A stretch of 64,000 nucleotides of DNA, from the NCBI GenBank assembly GCA_041538185.1, contig JBGORM010000005.1, positions 124,001-188,000 of the forward strand, read 5' to 3'. Origin of the DNA: Melioribacteraceae bacterium 4301-Me. Lineage in GTDB: Bacteria > Bacteroidota > Ignavibacteria > Ignavibacteriales > Melioribacteraceae. Below the pieces are notes generated by a model that saw only the letters and a program-made list of their open reading frames with translations, ran no database searches and was not told the DNA's origin. Made by a program: the position numbers and the translations under genes. Below are positions 38,678 through 48,385 of the stretch, piece by piece. The first letter of the stretch is position 1. Every line of letters starts with the position of its first letter.

Positions 38678-39448
38678 AAGAAGTTCAAAAGCTTTAGGAA
38701 CAGATTTAACATACTCTTCTTCTAATAGATTCTTTGCTAATTTAGGTTCAATTCCGCTGGAGCCTGCAACAAAATATTGCGCCGAAACAAATTGCATTGT
38801 TGCATCCCTAACATCAACACGCAAATAACTATCACCACCGCACAGATAATAATTAAGAGTAGAGCTGTTAGCACCATTAATTGGCATCCAGCTATCACAT
38901 GCTGCATCTGGTTGGATTAAATCTTTCCCTTCAGATGTTAAAGCAGAGCTGTTGCCACAATCCCACTTATAAAACCATTCAAAGGTGTATGGAGAATAGC
39001 CACCAGAAACATTTGCTGTCCATGTCCCAACATCACATGGTGCTGTGGATGGGCCGGTTATGTAAACAGATGGAGGCGGAGGCGGATCAGCAATAACACT
39101 AAAAGAAAATGGGTCTCGATATGCCCAATAAGATTCCCCTCCAAAAAGACTTTGTACATATGCTTTACCTTGAATTTGAAATGTGCCAGCTACAGTTACC
39201 CACCAACCACCTGTTTCACCATACTGCCATGCACTCTGTGAACCATCTGGATAAGTTAATTTAGCATAATAGGAATATACAACTATAGAATTATCATGAT
39301 AAAAATTATAGGAAATTCCTACACTACCACCATAAGGTAAATGATATACTGAGCTGCTTGTAGGTTCACTAAAATAAATTCCTTGACCGAAAATTTTAGG
39401 ACTATAGGATACAGTGAAAATTAATACAAAGCAAATAGATTTTTTCAT
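38432..39448 (-). CDS. Secreted protein with T9SS type A sorting domain
   Basis: The 338-residue protein has a signal peptide (KKSICFVLIFTVSYSPKIFGQ). The middle is beta-rich, contains a proline run (DPPPPPSVYITGPS) and then an Ig-like/PKD-like segment with several cysteines (APCDVGTWTANVSGGYSPY, WDCGNSS, LCGGDSYLRV). The C-terminal ~80-residue sorting domain (NYPNPFNPSTTIRF ... GIYIYKLSG ... KMILMK) directs export by T9SS. The last 82 codons including the stop are apparently identical in DNA to those of the giant adhesin at 41321, which points to recent duplication or gene conversion. The function of the mature part is unknown. Confidence 0.87.
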   Translation of the reverse strand: MKKSICFVLIFTVSYSPKIFGQGIYFSEPTSSSVYHLPYGGSVGISYNFYHDNSIVVYSYYAKLTYPDGSQSAWQYGETGGWWVTVAGTFQIQGKAYVQSLFGGESYWAYRDPFSFSVIADPPPPPSVYITGPSTAPCDVGTWTANVSGGYSPYTFEWFYKWDCGNSSALTSEGKDLIQPDAACDSWMPINGANSSTLNYYLCGGDSYLRVDVRDATMQFVSAQYFVAGSSGIEPKLAKNLLEEEYVKSVPKAFELLQNYPNPFNPSTTIRFAIPEAGQYTLKIYNIIGQEIATLVKGQLMPGIHKVTFDAGNFASGIYIYKLSGQNVNITRKMILMK

Positions 39449-39533
39449 AGCCCCTCCTAACGATCGATGGTATTTATAAATTTTCTTATAATTACTGGAG
39501 AAAATAATTTCTATATATTTTTAACTATAGATA

Positions 39534-40199
39534 TTAAAAAACAATACCTAACAAAATATTATTTGTATTAGGAATTGCTCTATTAAATTGATAGAAATAT
39601 TTCATCTCAAAATAAATCGATGGGGTAATACTAACTTTACTACCAATTCCTATCTTAAAACTATAAGACCAATCTTTAGAGATCGGTGGGAATAAATTCC
39701 TATATTCAGCGGGTATTTCATTATATGTATCATAAGAACCAGCTACGTTATATTCTATGGGTGTAGTATGAATTTTTGTACTATAGAAATTATAACCAGC
39801 ATCAAGGAAAAAAAGCGGTGAGAAAATTACATTCTCAAAAATATATTCAACCCCAGCAGAAATTGGTATTATGTCATATTCAATTTTTTCTCTATTGTAT
39901 GTGTAGGTTTGATATTTTCCACTATTATCGATATTAATGTATCTAAAGGACTTAATATTATATTTATCTTTTTTATATGCTTCGGAGTAGCCTATCGAAA
40001 AATTTACATTCAAATTGTGAGTTGCATTTGTTTTTCCTACTATCATTAAGGATGAACCAAGGTTCTGAAAGGACGCAAAATTGACACCTATTAAAACTTC
40101 AAAGTGAAAGGAAGAAAACGCTGTCTGTTTCTCTGTTCCTTGTGCAGATATATTGCTGGATAGTATTGCTATGAAAAGTATAAAAATTGAACACTTCAT
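39534..40199 (-). CDS. Outer-membrane beta-barrel protein (small, porin-like fold)
   Basis: I choose ATG at 40199 because it begins a signal peptide (KCSIFILFIAILSSNISAQ) and is preceded by GGTGAACA. An upstream in-frame ATG would add 15 residues with no signal character. The 221-residue product has alternating amphipathic strands (FHFEVLIGVNFASFQNLG, LNVNFSIGYSE, FSPLFFLDAGYNF, YSFKIGIGSKVSITP, IYFEMKYFYQF) and ends in a terminal aromatic (LLGIVF), as expected for an 8-strand outer-membrane barrel. The role is unknown. A similar protein is encoded immediately upstream. Confidence 0.75.
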   Translation of the reverse strand: MKCSIFILFIAILSSNISAQGTEKQTAFSSFHFEVLIGVNFASFQNLGSSLMIVGKTNATHNLNVNFSIGYSEAYKKDKYNIKSFRYINIDNSGKYQTYTYNREKIEYDIIPISAGVEYIFENVIFSPLFFLDAGYNFYSTKIHTTPIEYNVAGSYDTYNEIPAEYRNLFPPISKDWSYSFKIGIGSKVSITPSIYFEMKYFYQFNRAIPNTNNILLGIVF

Positions 40200-40275
40200 T
40201 TGTTCACCATGTTTTATCTTAAAAACAAATTGTGGTCCACACACTAAGTGGTGAATTTTTACCCTTTGTAGTCAG

Positions 40276-40902
40276 TTATAAACTGTATAAGAAACCAATT
40301 CCAAAGGATAGATTTTTAGTCTTCATTTCACCTCCTTCTTTGTTTACATTAGTTAACCCAAAGGAGTACCCACCATTAAGGAGCAATGAAGTCCTTTGCA
40401 AAATGGGAATTTCGCTTTCTAAAGCTATATCCATAGTCATATTGAATGATTTTGTAATACTTTTCAATCCCCCTTCCGCAAATTCATTTTTGAATTTAGA
40501 ATTCGTTAAATATCCTAAAGACGCCCCACCGATTATTTTGGTAGAGATTGTTTTTTGAAATAAAGTATACACAAAGTAAGACGAAAATTCTAAATAATTC
40601 AGATAAATTTTGTTATGAACAGTGCCCCATGTACCAAATGAATTAATAGTATTCTTTCCTCCCAGCTGACTATATTTCAGCATCACACGAGCTGATAATT
40701 TTTCTAAAAAAAGGTATTCAGCTAAGGCTCCTATCAAAAATCCAGCTTTATTCTCTAACGAAGTACCAGAGCCTTGATTAGATAATGAATACGATGCAAA
40801 GTTAATCCCACTGCTTAAACCGATTCTTATTTGAGCATTAGTTAAAGTAAAAAAGCAAAATAGAAAGAGAAAAGTCTTTTTAACAGAAAGAGTGGCTGTC
40901 AT
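40276..40902 (-). CDS. Outer-membrane beta-barrel protein (PorT-like fold)
   Basis: The start at 40902 is favoured because a GGGAG sits 8 nt upstream. Two further in-frame ATGs lie slightly upstream but are too close to or ahead of the SD. A signal peptide (FLFLFCFFTLTNAQ) is followed by barrel-like strands (IRIGLSSGINFASYS, NKAGFLIGALAEYLFLEKLSARVML, TSLLLNGGYSFGLTN) and a final LSFGIGFLYSL strand. The overall pattern resembles the outer-membrane beta-barrel domain found in Bacteroidota, including PorT. It lies 77 nt upstream of the second barrel gene on the same strand, so the pair is probably co-transcribed and perhaps related by ancient duplication. Confidence 0.77.
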   Translation of the reverse strand: MTATLSVKKTFLFLFCFFTLTNAQIRIGLSSGINFASYSLSNQGSGTSLENKAGFLIGALAEYLFLEKLSARVMLKYSQLGGKNTINSFGTWGTVHNKIYLNYLEFSSYFVYTLFQKTISTKIIGGASLGYLTNSKFKNEFAEGGLKSITKSFNMTMDIALESEIPILQRTSLLLNGGYSFGLTNVNKEGGEMKTKNLSFGIGFLYSL

Positions 40903-41126
40903 TTTCATTCTCCCTTGCAATGAAGGACAGATATTATTGCAGTTACTATTGGAGAATCAATAAAGTTTGTAATGTCGTAATAAAAAAGAATAATTTTTCT
41001 TTCTTATAATTAATCTAAAAAAAAAAAAATAAAACTTGCAAGGTTTATTATAAACACTATAAAATGTTTTTTCTGAGGTCAGTCTATTTACATTTTTTTG
41101 TTGTTTTTTAACCGGTTTATTAAGAT

Positions 41127-41158
41127 AAAAAACCCGATCCTTGTGGGACCGGGTTTTT
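41127..41158 (-). terminator. Rho-independent terminator of the giant adhesin gene
   Basis: The same 9-bp AAAAACCCG / CGGGTTTTT stem is present as at 38275-38306, with only the loop differing (two to three substitutions). It lies about 160 nt after the stop at 41321, with a T-run on the minus strand. Confidence 0.85.
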
Positions 41159-41566
41159 GTTCATCAATGAGTGAGAGTACCTCAACTCTGCCCTCGTAGT
41201 TACTTTTAGAGACTTCTGAAATATTATTTATACATTTATGGTCACTCTATAGATTCCCGTTTATACGGGAATGACAAAATGAATATTTCAGAAGTCTCTT
41301 ATAGTTAGTATCATTTGATACTACTTCATCAATATCATCTTTCTGGTTATGTTTACATTTTGTCCGCTCAGCTTGTAGATGTAAATTCCTGAAGCAAAGT
41401 TACCTGCATCAAAAGTTACTTTGTGAATTCCAGGCATTAATTGTCCCTTTACTAAAGTTGCTATTTCTTGACCAATAATATTATAAATCTTCAATGTGTA
41501 TTGACCAGCCTCAGGTATTGCAAATCTAATTGTTGTTGATGGATTAAATGGATTTGGGTAATTCTG
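41127..41566. repeat. Duplicated module, copy B (with a ~45-nt palindromic insert)
   Basis: This is the copy of 38275-38677. The long inverted repeat here is perfect (arms AGAGACTTCTGAAATATT at 41208 and its complement ending 41299). Between the arms an extra ~45 nt (41236-41280) carries the hairpin TTCCCGT-TTAT-ACGGGAA (41254-41271) followed by TGACA, which looks like an inserted intergenic repeat. Confidence 0.88.
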
Positions 41567-44500
41567 GTTAAGTTCGAATTTTGTGGGTATCACATCAACA
41601 TAATCGTTAACGCTAGTGGTTGTATTTGCAGATGCCATCATAAATACCTGTCCACCTTTAGTGCCTGCATAAACATTTCCATTAGCAGGATTAACAACCA
41701 ATGTGCTTACTCCAAAACCATACATTCCAAGCGAAGTCCATGTAGCGCCCATATCACTGGAGGAGTAAACACCGCTCGCCCATGAACTTACATAAATATT
41801 ATTGCTTGCATCTACTGAAATAGAATAAATGAATTGTGCGCTTAATGATGTTGACTTTGACCATGTGTTGCCGCCATCATGTGAAATATAGAGGCCATCT
41901 CCGTAAGTGCCGGCAAGCAGTACATCTGTTGAAGTTGCAGCAAGTGCCCATACAAAATTGTAGTTAATATTTAAGTGTGTCCATACAGAACCATTATATT
42001 TAAATAAACCGCCGCCAACAGTAGCTGCAAACAAATGAGAATTTGAAGTAACAGTAAGCGCTTGGATAGTTAAATTATAACCTAATCCATTATTGATTGC
42101 ATTCCATGTAGCGCCTAAATCGTTTGAGAAATAAACACCTGTTCCATATGTACCCACATAAATTGTATTTGATGCATCAGCAGTAACAGCATGTACATCT
42201 ATTCCGGCAAATCCAGTAAGTATCCAGTTCGAACCATCGAATTTGAACAAGCCCTGTTCTGTAGCTGCAAAGATGTAAGAGCCAACAACTTTCAACGACC
42301 AGATAAAACCAACATGCATGTTTGGATTAATTAAGTTCCATGAATGACCGCCGTCGGTTGATTTATAGATTTTTCCACCCCAAGTGCCAGCATAAATATT
42401 TCCATTTGCATCGTAAGCTATTGCATAAACAATTTCTTCTGATGAGAATGAGCCAATTTGCTGCCACTGGTTTCCATTATTATTATTTCCATTGCCATTA
42501 TTGTTTTGAACTTGTGTTATTGTAATGGTTGCACTTGCAGTGTTGTTGTTTGGATTAGGATCGTCAGTTAAATTAGCAGTAATTCTAGCAATATTTGTCA
42601 ACTCTTTTTCCGGAGGAATATTTCCAATAAAAGGTGTGTAATTAAACTGACCAGGTCCATTTAATGATTTGCATATCATCTGTCCATTCTGTACGCCGCT
42701 AATAAAGTTAACAGCTGCAAATGGAGCTAAAATTGAACCCCTGAAATCAATTCCTTGAATTGTAATGCTTGTAGCTTCGTTGAAATTAAACAATACATTT
42801 TGATTTGTAGCACCGCTAACGTTCATTCCGCCGCTAATCGAAATGGTTGTTCCACTTACGTTAACAAGAGCGACCGACCCATTGGGCACATTAATTTGGA
42901 TATTGTTTGCACTTGACAAATTAGCACCCGATACAGCAAATACATTTAAGAATGGGTCTGTACCAGTAAGACTCAATCCACCATACTGATAAGATACAGT
43001 TCCGTTGGCAGTGTAGCCAGCCAATGTAGTTGAGAGATTTTCTAAGTATACTTTTGCAGCTGCAAAGTTGATTGGGCTGTCTTGTCTCAGTGTTCCTCCA
43101 CTAATGCTTACTGACGATTGTGGTAAGTTTGTACTGTTTCCATAGACAACATTACCATTATAGACTGCACCGCTTGTGTAAGTAAGATTACGTCCAACTA
43201 TCAATACATCGCCGCTGTTCGGAGGTAACTGATCACCAATGCTATAGTTACTAAAGTTAGCATCTCTACCTACAGCTACCTTACCTTGTGTATCTGCTGA
43301 TGGTGAAGTTGCGTCTTCAATTACAAATAAGTTAAAATCTTTTGCGACACCAAAATCGAACGTACTGTTGCCAAGTTGACTGCAATCTACATTAATTGTG
43401 ATTGTTAGTGTTGCATATGCTCCACTGGCTAAGTCACCAACCATCCACAAACCGGTATTTGGGTCATATGTACCTTGTGAAGCATTACTCGAAACATAAT
43501 TTAGACCAGTCGGGAGTAAATCTGTTACCTGTACTCCTTTAGCTTCATCAGGACCATTATTTGTTACTTTTATCGTAAAGGTTGTGTTTTCTCCGCATTG
43601 AGGATGTTCATTATCAACAGTCTTTTCAATTTTTAAGTCTGCATGTTTATCTTGTGGTGGCGGACAAACCCAAGGATACCAGTATAAATCACGACCGGCA
43701 CCATCTTTAATTGGGTTACCATTGCAATCGAGTATGTTCACTCCATAATGAATTTCAACTACTTGATCTGACGGTCTTATACCTGGCCACAGTGCAGTTA
43801 TTGTAAATACAGTATCCTTTGTAATCTTTACTGTTGCATAATGAGTTGAGTTATCAACACTGCCATCGTTCGGTTCTACAATTCTCCAGCTTGTTTGCAA
43901 GTATGCAATGCTTGGGTTAGGTGTTAAGTGAACTTTACCAGTTATTGTTATGTATTTAGAGTCGTACTCGCAAATTGCAGAATCTGGACCTATTTCAACT
44001 GACCAATCTGTTGCACATACTTCACCACAATTAACATGAACAGTAGCGGAAGACTGTGCAGTAACATCAGCAGAGCCGTCAACTGGGTGGCCAACCGCTG
44101 TAACATTGTTTACGAGTTCACCGCAATCATTTGAACCTGGGGTATACGTCATTGTAAATGAAGTTGATTGTCCCGCATCAAGTACATCAATGTGTTTGAT
44201 TTTGTGGTCGCCATTTGGATTTAACATTGCGTCGTAAACATCTACTCCGCCATGGAATTGAATATCACCGCAATTTTCAATTGTGAATGTGTAAGTGATA
44301 ACATCTGACTTATTATAATCAGATTTATCAGATGTCTTAATTATACTAATACATGTTTTGTAAAACCCAAAATCAATAGTAGTGTTATCGGCACAATTAA
44401 GTGATACTGTAACTGATTCACCAATGTTAGCATCACTATCTTTAGAGTCATCATTACCTTGATTCTTTTTAGTGGAGTACCACTTTGTATTAGCTGTACT

Positions 44501-46747
44501 CTCAAGAACACCGCCGGAAGAGAAATTAGAAGAAGCTACTCTCACTTTGTAAGTGCCGTTATCAAGATTGGAGAATTCGTAATGGCCGTTTGAATCTGTT
44601 GTATCGGTTGCAATTATATTGTTATTCGAATCAAGGAGCTCTACGATAACGCCTGGGATTCCAGGTTCATTAGAATCTTGAATGCCATTAACATTGGTAT
44701 CGTGCCAAATAAAATCGCCTATTTTATTTTTGCATGGCGAACAAATTTCCGGAACTATCAGATTATCAAAATTGAGTTTATTAGGCGAATTGTGCATGCC
44801 AACTACTTCAACTTTGCCAAATCCAGCTGAACCGAAAGCTGAACTACTAACAGTGGCTTCGTATATCATGTCAAAAATCCAATTTGGATAGTTTGGATTT
44901 GGAGTATAATTATTATCTGTTGAAGGTGAATTAGTCGTTAAAACATATCCAAAATCATTAAAGTTCTTACTTAAAGAGGTGTTTTGGTAAAGAATATAAG
45001 GTGAATTACCGGATTTAATATACGAACCATATCCACTTGGTGTCGGCTGTCCACTTTCTATATAATCAATTACAAAATCCAAAACTGGATTATTGTTAGC
45101 ATCGTATAATTTAAACTCAGCTTGGTCACTTCCTTTTAATTGATTAAAAGTATGACCTCCAGGCCAGCCAATTGCACCAGTCCCATAAGTATTATCGTTA
45201 AGTGTTTTTTCTAATTCTAATCTAAAATTAATATTTCCGTTTGAAAGGTAATTTGTATAAAGTTTTGCTACTGGATAATTTACACTGTTCTTGTTAGTAG
45301 CGCACAAATCAGTTACAATTGTTTGAACTATGGTTGGTCCACAAGTTAAATAACCATTGTCAACAGTTCCATTATCGAAGTTTTCATTAATAGCTGCTGC
45401 TACATCATTAACATCACTGTAAGAATAAGTTGATAGGTCGCCGCCTAATACTTGATTTGCTATTACTAAAAATTGATTAACAGTCATACCGGCAAAAGGA
45501 CCGCCAATAATATAAAGATCACCAAGATTAGTTGAGTTGGTCCCAATATAGCCCGCTGCATCAAATTGAACATTCAAAGTTAATGCAACAATCTGTCCAG
45601 CAAGTACTCCTGCACTTGTTGAGGTTACATCAACATAGTTAGATGTTAACTTATTAGGTGTTCCCCCTTGCGGCAAGAAATTTTTAACTGCAGTTGCAGA
45701 GGTTAACTTTAATGTTTTAGTTCCGCCAACAGTTAGACCATTTGGAAAAACAGTTGAGAAATACATGTCTCTTATCTTTCCTGGGGAACTATTAGAAGGA
45801 CTTCCCCACCCTCCTTGAGTAAATGTGGTAAATCCTTTGGTGTCACAACTTTGAGGTGTGTACCACTCAACTGTTGCTGTTACTTCTTTTGTGTCGAATG
45901 AAGGAGTTGCAAGAACAAGTTTTTGCTTCCCATCTGGATTTGTTTTATGAACATATCTTGTACCTTGAGGAATTTCTACATCTGCCTTAGCTTTTATTGT
46001 TGCTGTCCCAACACCATTGTATGATAAAGTTATTGGTCCTGCGTGTCCATTAGCATCGGTCGTTACTGTTGAAGCACTCAAAGTTCCAAGTGTTGTTGAT
46101 AGTTGAACTTGAAGGTTTGCTATTGGATTACCGTTAACATCTGTTGCGTAAACATCAAATGATGCTGGACTTCCTTGGGGCCACGATTGAGAAGGAGGTA
46201 TAATTAACAATGTTTGAAGAAACTCGTGTGTGTTGTAATTTGTATCGGCATCACTAATAATAGCGAGTGCACGAGACTTGATGGTATTATCAGTAATTGT
46301 ATTTGCATCTAGTCCATCGCTAAAATGCCAAATTGCTAATTGGACGGCTGCAGCTTCTTTATTATTATCAGTAAGTTTACCAGGATAAGAATTTTTATAA
46401 GGAAAATAGTTATTTAATATGTAGGTCATTTCAGGTGGTGTCTGCCCTTCATCCCAATAATCTTTATTGTATTCCAAGTTATGCTGAAGATCAATACAAT
46501 AAAATTTTTCTGCATTGCCGTTCAACGTCCCCTTAAATGTGCCTGCGTACGATGTTTGATTGTTGTTTGTATATGGATTCTTGTAGGTCACATTTATGCC
46601 GTCGGCAGTTCCTGATACTTGAGCTATACTAGTATAGTCAGTTACCTTTTTTGCCCCACTTTTAATTTGTGCCTTTGTCGAGCTTAGCACAACTAAAAAA
46701 GCTGAAAGCAAAACTAGCATAAACACATTGTTTAGATGCTGCTTCAT
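41321..46747 (-). CDS. Giant modular surface adhesin with thioester domain and T9SS sorting domain
   Basis: This is a 1,808-residue secreted protein. After the signal peptide (1-27) comes a predicted thioester domain with FYCIDLQHN (C84) and AAAVQLAIWHFSDG (Q136), the Cys and Gln that form the internal thioester in Gram-positive TED adhesins. Next are a Big_1/invasin-like Ig domain (about 188-255), an SdrD-B-like domain (about 675-798; KIGDFIWHDTNVNGIQDSNE) and DUF11-type repeats (about 804-908 and 1060-1150; CGENTTFTIKVTNNGPDEAK). A choice-of-anchor-A domain (about 1155-1450), BNR/Ycf48-like propeller repeats (about 1490-1720; YKSTDGGHSWNLIN, YISHDGGNTWSKS) and the ~80-residue T9SS sorting domain complete it. 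Inferred role: covalent or strong surface attachment. Its 3' end is duplicated in the gene at 38432. Confidence 0.88.
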   Translation of the reverse strand: MKQHLNNVFMLVLLSAFLVVLSSTKAQIKSGAKKVTDYTSIAQVSGTADGINVTYKNPYTNNNQTSYAGTFKGTLNGNAEKFYCIDLQHNLEYNKDYWDEGQTPPEMTYILNNYFPYKNSYPGKLTDNNKEAAAVQLAIWHFSDGLDANTITDNTIKSRALAIISDADTNYNTHEFLQTLLIIPPSQSWPQGSPASFDVYATDVNGNPIANLQVQLSTTLGTLSASTVTTDANGHAGPITLSYNGVGTATIKAKADVEIPQGTRYVHKTNPDGKQKLVLATPSFDTKEVTATVEWYTPQSCDTKGFTTFTQGGWGSPSNSSPGKIRDMYFSTVFPNGLTVGGTKTLKLTSATAVKNFLPQGGTPNKLTSNYVDVTSTSAGVLAGQIVALTLNVQFDAAGYIGTNSTNLGDLYIIGGPFAGMTVNQFLVIANQVLGGDLSTYSYSDVNDVAAAINENFDNGTVDNGYLTCGPTIVQTIVTDLCATNKNSVNYPVAKLYTNYLSNGNINFRLELEKTLNDNTYGTGAIGWPGGHTFNQLKGSDQAEFKLYDANNNPVLDFVIDYIESGQPTPSGYGSYIKSGNSPYILYQNTSLSKNFNDFGYVLTTNSPSTDNNYTPNPNYPNWIFDMIYEATVSSSAFGSAGFGKVEVVGMHNSPNKLNFDNLIVPEICSPCKNKIGDFIWHDTNVNGIQDSNEPGIPGVIVELLDSNNNIIATDTTDSNGHYEFSNLDNGTYKVRVASSNFSSGGVLESTANTKWYSTKKNQGNDDSKDSDANIGESVTVSLNCADNTTIDFGFYKTCISIIKTSDKSDYNKSDVITYTFTIENCGDIQFHGGVDVYDAMLNPNGDHKIKHIDVLDAGQSTSFTMTYTPGSNDCGELVNNVTAVGHPVDGSADVTAQSSATVHVNCGEVCATDWSVEIGPDSAICEYDSKYITITGKVHLTPNPSIAYLQTSWRIVEPNDGSVDNSTHYATVKITKDTVFTITALWPGIRPSDQVVEIHYGVNILDCNGNPIKDGAGRDLYWYPWVCPPPQDKHADLKIEKTVDNEHPQCGENTTFTIKVTNNGPDEAKGVQVTDLLPTGLNYVSSNASQGTYDPNTGLWMVGDLASGAYATLTITINVDCSQLGNSTFDFGVAKDFNLFVIEDATSPSADTQGKVAVGRDANFSNYSIGDQLPPNSGDVLIVGRNLTYTSGAVYNGNVVYGNSTNLPQSSVSISGGTLRQDSPINFAAAKVYLENLSTTLAGYTANGTVSYQYGGLSLTGTDPFLNVFAVSGANLSSANNIQINVPNGSVALVNVSGTTISISGGMNVSGATNQNVLFNFNEATSITIQGIDFRGSILAPFAAVNFISGVQNGQMICKSLNGPGQFNYTPFIGNIPPEKELTNIARITANLTDDPNPNNNTASATITITQVQNNNGNGNNNNGNQWQQIGSFSSEEIVYAIAYDANGNIYAGTWGGKIYKSTDGGHSWNLINPNMHVGFIWSLKVVGSYIFAATEQGLFKFDGSNWILTGFAGIDVHAVTADASNTIYVGTYGTGVYFSNDLGATWNAINNGLGYNLTIQALTVTSNSHLFAATVGGGLFKYNGSVWTHLNINYNFVWALAATSTDVLLAGTYGDGLYISHDGGNTWSKSTSLSAQFIYSISVDASNNIYVSSWASGVYSSSDMGATWTSLGMYGFGVSTLVVNPANGNVYAGTKGGQVFMMASANTTTSVNDYVDVIPTKFELNQNYPNPFNPSTTIRFAIPEAGQYTLKIYNIIGQEIATLVKGQLMPGIHKVTFDAGNFASGIYIYKLSGQNVNITRKMILMK

Positions 46748-47097
46748 TTATTTTCTCCTAAATTGATTTTTACTCTTGTGAGACTCTTAAGACAAGCAGG
46801 GTGCCATAAAAAAAATTTTGATTTTTAAACGAAATAAAGACTTATCATGTTAAATTTAAAATAGCTGGTGTCTCAAACTGATATCTAGGTGATTTATGAG
46901 TCAAATAAAAATTAATTTTGGATTGAACGGTTTTAAGAAGGTAATCAGTTGTTGGACTAACTTATTAGAGTAGTTACTTAGCTAAGTGACAAACTTTTTA
47001 ACTAAAAGATTACATTTAAATATTTTTTAAGAATTTATTTCCATTATTTACAATAAAAATTATATTGCAATTATTACTATCCAAAGCTTTTAATATA
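46748..47097. other. Divergent intergenic region between adhesin and first cas6
   Basis: This ~350-base, very AT-rich region marks the left border of the defence region. No gene, repeat array or clear promoter was recognised. No CRISPR repeats are visible. Confidence 0.55.
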
Positions 47098-47889
47098 ATG
47101 AGACTAAAATTATTTTTAGAAGCACCCCATAATAGTAGAATTGATATCAATTACAACTATAAACTTTCTTCGGCTATTTACAGCTTGCTTCGTTTTGGCT
47201 CAAAGGAGTTTTCAACTTTTTTGCATGACATCGGTTACAAGTTAAATGGCAAGTCGTATAAACTTTTTTGTTTCGCTCTTCGTTTTAACGAATTCAAAAT
47301 TATTGATAATAAAATTAAACTTATTGACCCAGCATTAAATTTAATTATTTCATCTCCATTGATTGATGAGTTCGTTAAAAATTTTGTTCTCGGCTCATTT
47401 GAAACTACTTCAATCAGCATAACAAATAACACAGAAATAATTAAGTTTCGGATTAAACAAATTGAGTCCCTCCCAAATATTGATATTATCAGCCCTGTCA
47501 AATTGTTTTTGCTATCACCTCTTGTTTTATCTACTATCAAAGAAAAAAACGGGAAATTATCTCAGTACTATTTGCGCCCAGAAGATTCAGAGGATATAAA
47601 TCGAATTTTAACTTCTAACCTGTTGAACAAAGCCAAGCTAATATTCAATAAAGAAATAAATGCTGAGGCTCTAAAACTTGAGTGGGATAAAAACTACTTA
47701 ATGCGTCATCCCCGTATAACAAAAAAAATTACAATCAATGAATTCGGGAAATATCCTATTGATGTGATTGGAATGCAAGCACCATTTACTTTAAGCGGAA
47801 ATCTAGAATTAATAAAAATAGGCTACGAATGTGGCTTCGGAGAAAAAAATTCAATGGGATTTGGATTGACTGAGGTTCTTAATGATTAG
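47098..47889 (+). CDS. cas6: Stand-alone Cas6 endoribonuclease
   Basis: The ATG at 47098 is chosen over an in-frame TTG at 47065 because the product then starts with MRLKLFLEAP, the standard Cas6 first strand. The 263-residue protein has two RAMP-like ferredoxin halves: the N-terminal NYKLSSAIYSLL helix and KEFSTFLHDIGYKLNGKSYK, with candidate catalytic residues Y28, H43 and a nearby lysine (K48) in positions like those of archaeal Cas6. The C-terminal glycine-rich loop is GYECGFGEKNSMGFGL. It should cut CRISPR RNA within repeats. No other cas gene or array is adjacent. It differs clearly from the other two Cas6 proteins in the window. Confidence 0.9.
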   Translation: MRLKLFLEAPHNSRIDINYNYKLSSAIYSLLRFGSKEFSTFLHDIGYKLNGKSYKLFCFALRFNEFKIIDNKIKLIDPALNLIISSPLIDEFVKNFVLGSFETTSISITNNTEIIKFRIKQIESLPNIDIISPVKLFLLSPLVLSTIKEKNGKLSQYYLRPEDSEDINRILTSNLLNKAKLIFNKEINAEALKLEWDKNYLMRHPRITKKITINEFGKYPIDVIGMQAPFTLSGNLELIKIGYECGFGEKNSMGFGLTEVLND

Positions 47890-47990
47890 GATATTACCAA
47901 GATTACCAAATTACCAAGATTAACAAATTACCATGATTAACAAATTAGCAAGATTAGCAAATTAGCAGGATTGATAAGTTAGCAAAGCTA
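47890..47990. repeat. Short tandem-repeat array (ATTACCAAG-type)
   Basis: About 100 bases of imperfect 9-12-nt units such as ATTACCAAG, ATTACCAA, ATTAACAA and ATTAGCAAG start at the cas6 stop. The same family forms a second array at 49621-49697. Confidence 0.8.
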
Positions 47991-48385
47991 AAAAATTGTA
48001 AAGCTTGTAGACAAAGAGACATACTTTAAAAATAAGATTGGATGAAAAGATTAGCGAGGTTGTAATGATAAAAAATTGACTTTATGTAACTGACGTGGCG
48101 AAGCTGTGCCTTTTCTTTCATATATCTTAATCTTCTAAAACTTTTTTAATACAAATTATGCAACCTTAGTAATAAATAAAATTCAGAGTAAATTAAACTT
48201 ATTACCCTTTAAAATAACAATTAGTCTAAAAGAATTTACCGCAAAGATAATTAAAGCAAAAAGAGCAAGAATAAAGTACTAAAGAGAGCGAGTGAATAAA
48301 AATGTAAACAAAAAAAATGCAGACGAGTGGCAAGTAAGAATGAATATATAATTTTCTAATATATCAGTTGAGTTTAATTGTATTT
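47991..48385. other. Intergenic region before the WYL regulator
   Basis: This ~395-base AT-rich region shows no gene, CRISPR repeat or stable hairpin that I can support. It must carry the promoter of the regulator. Confidence 0.5.

Noticed and set aside
40232..40558. 108-codon plus-strand ORF over the beta-barrel gene
   Set aside because: It lies antisense to a frame with a signal peptide and clear barrel strands, so it is a shadow.
47890..47990. Possible CRISPR array
   Set aside because: The repeats are 9-12 nt, imperfect and directly adjacent without unique spacers, so this is a simple tandem repeat and not a CRISPR array.
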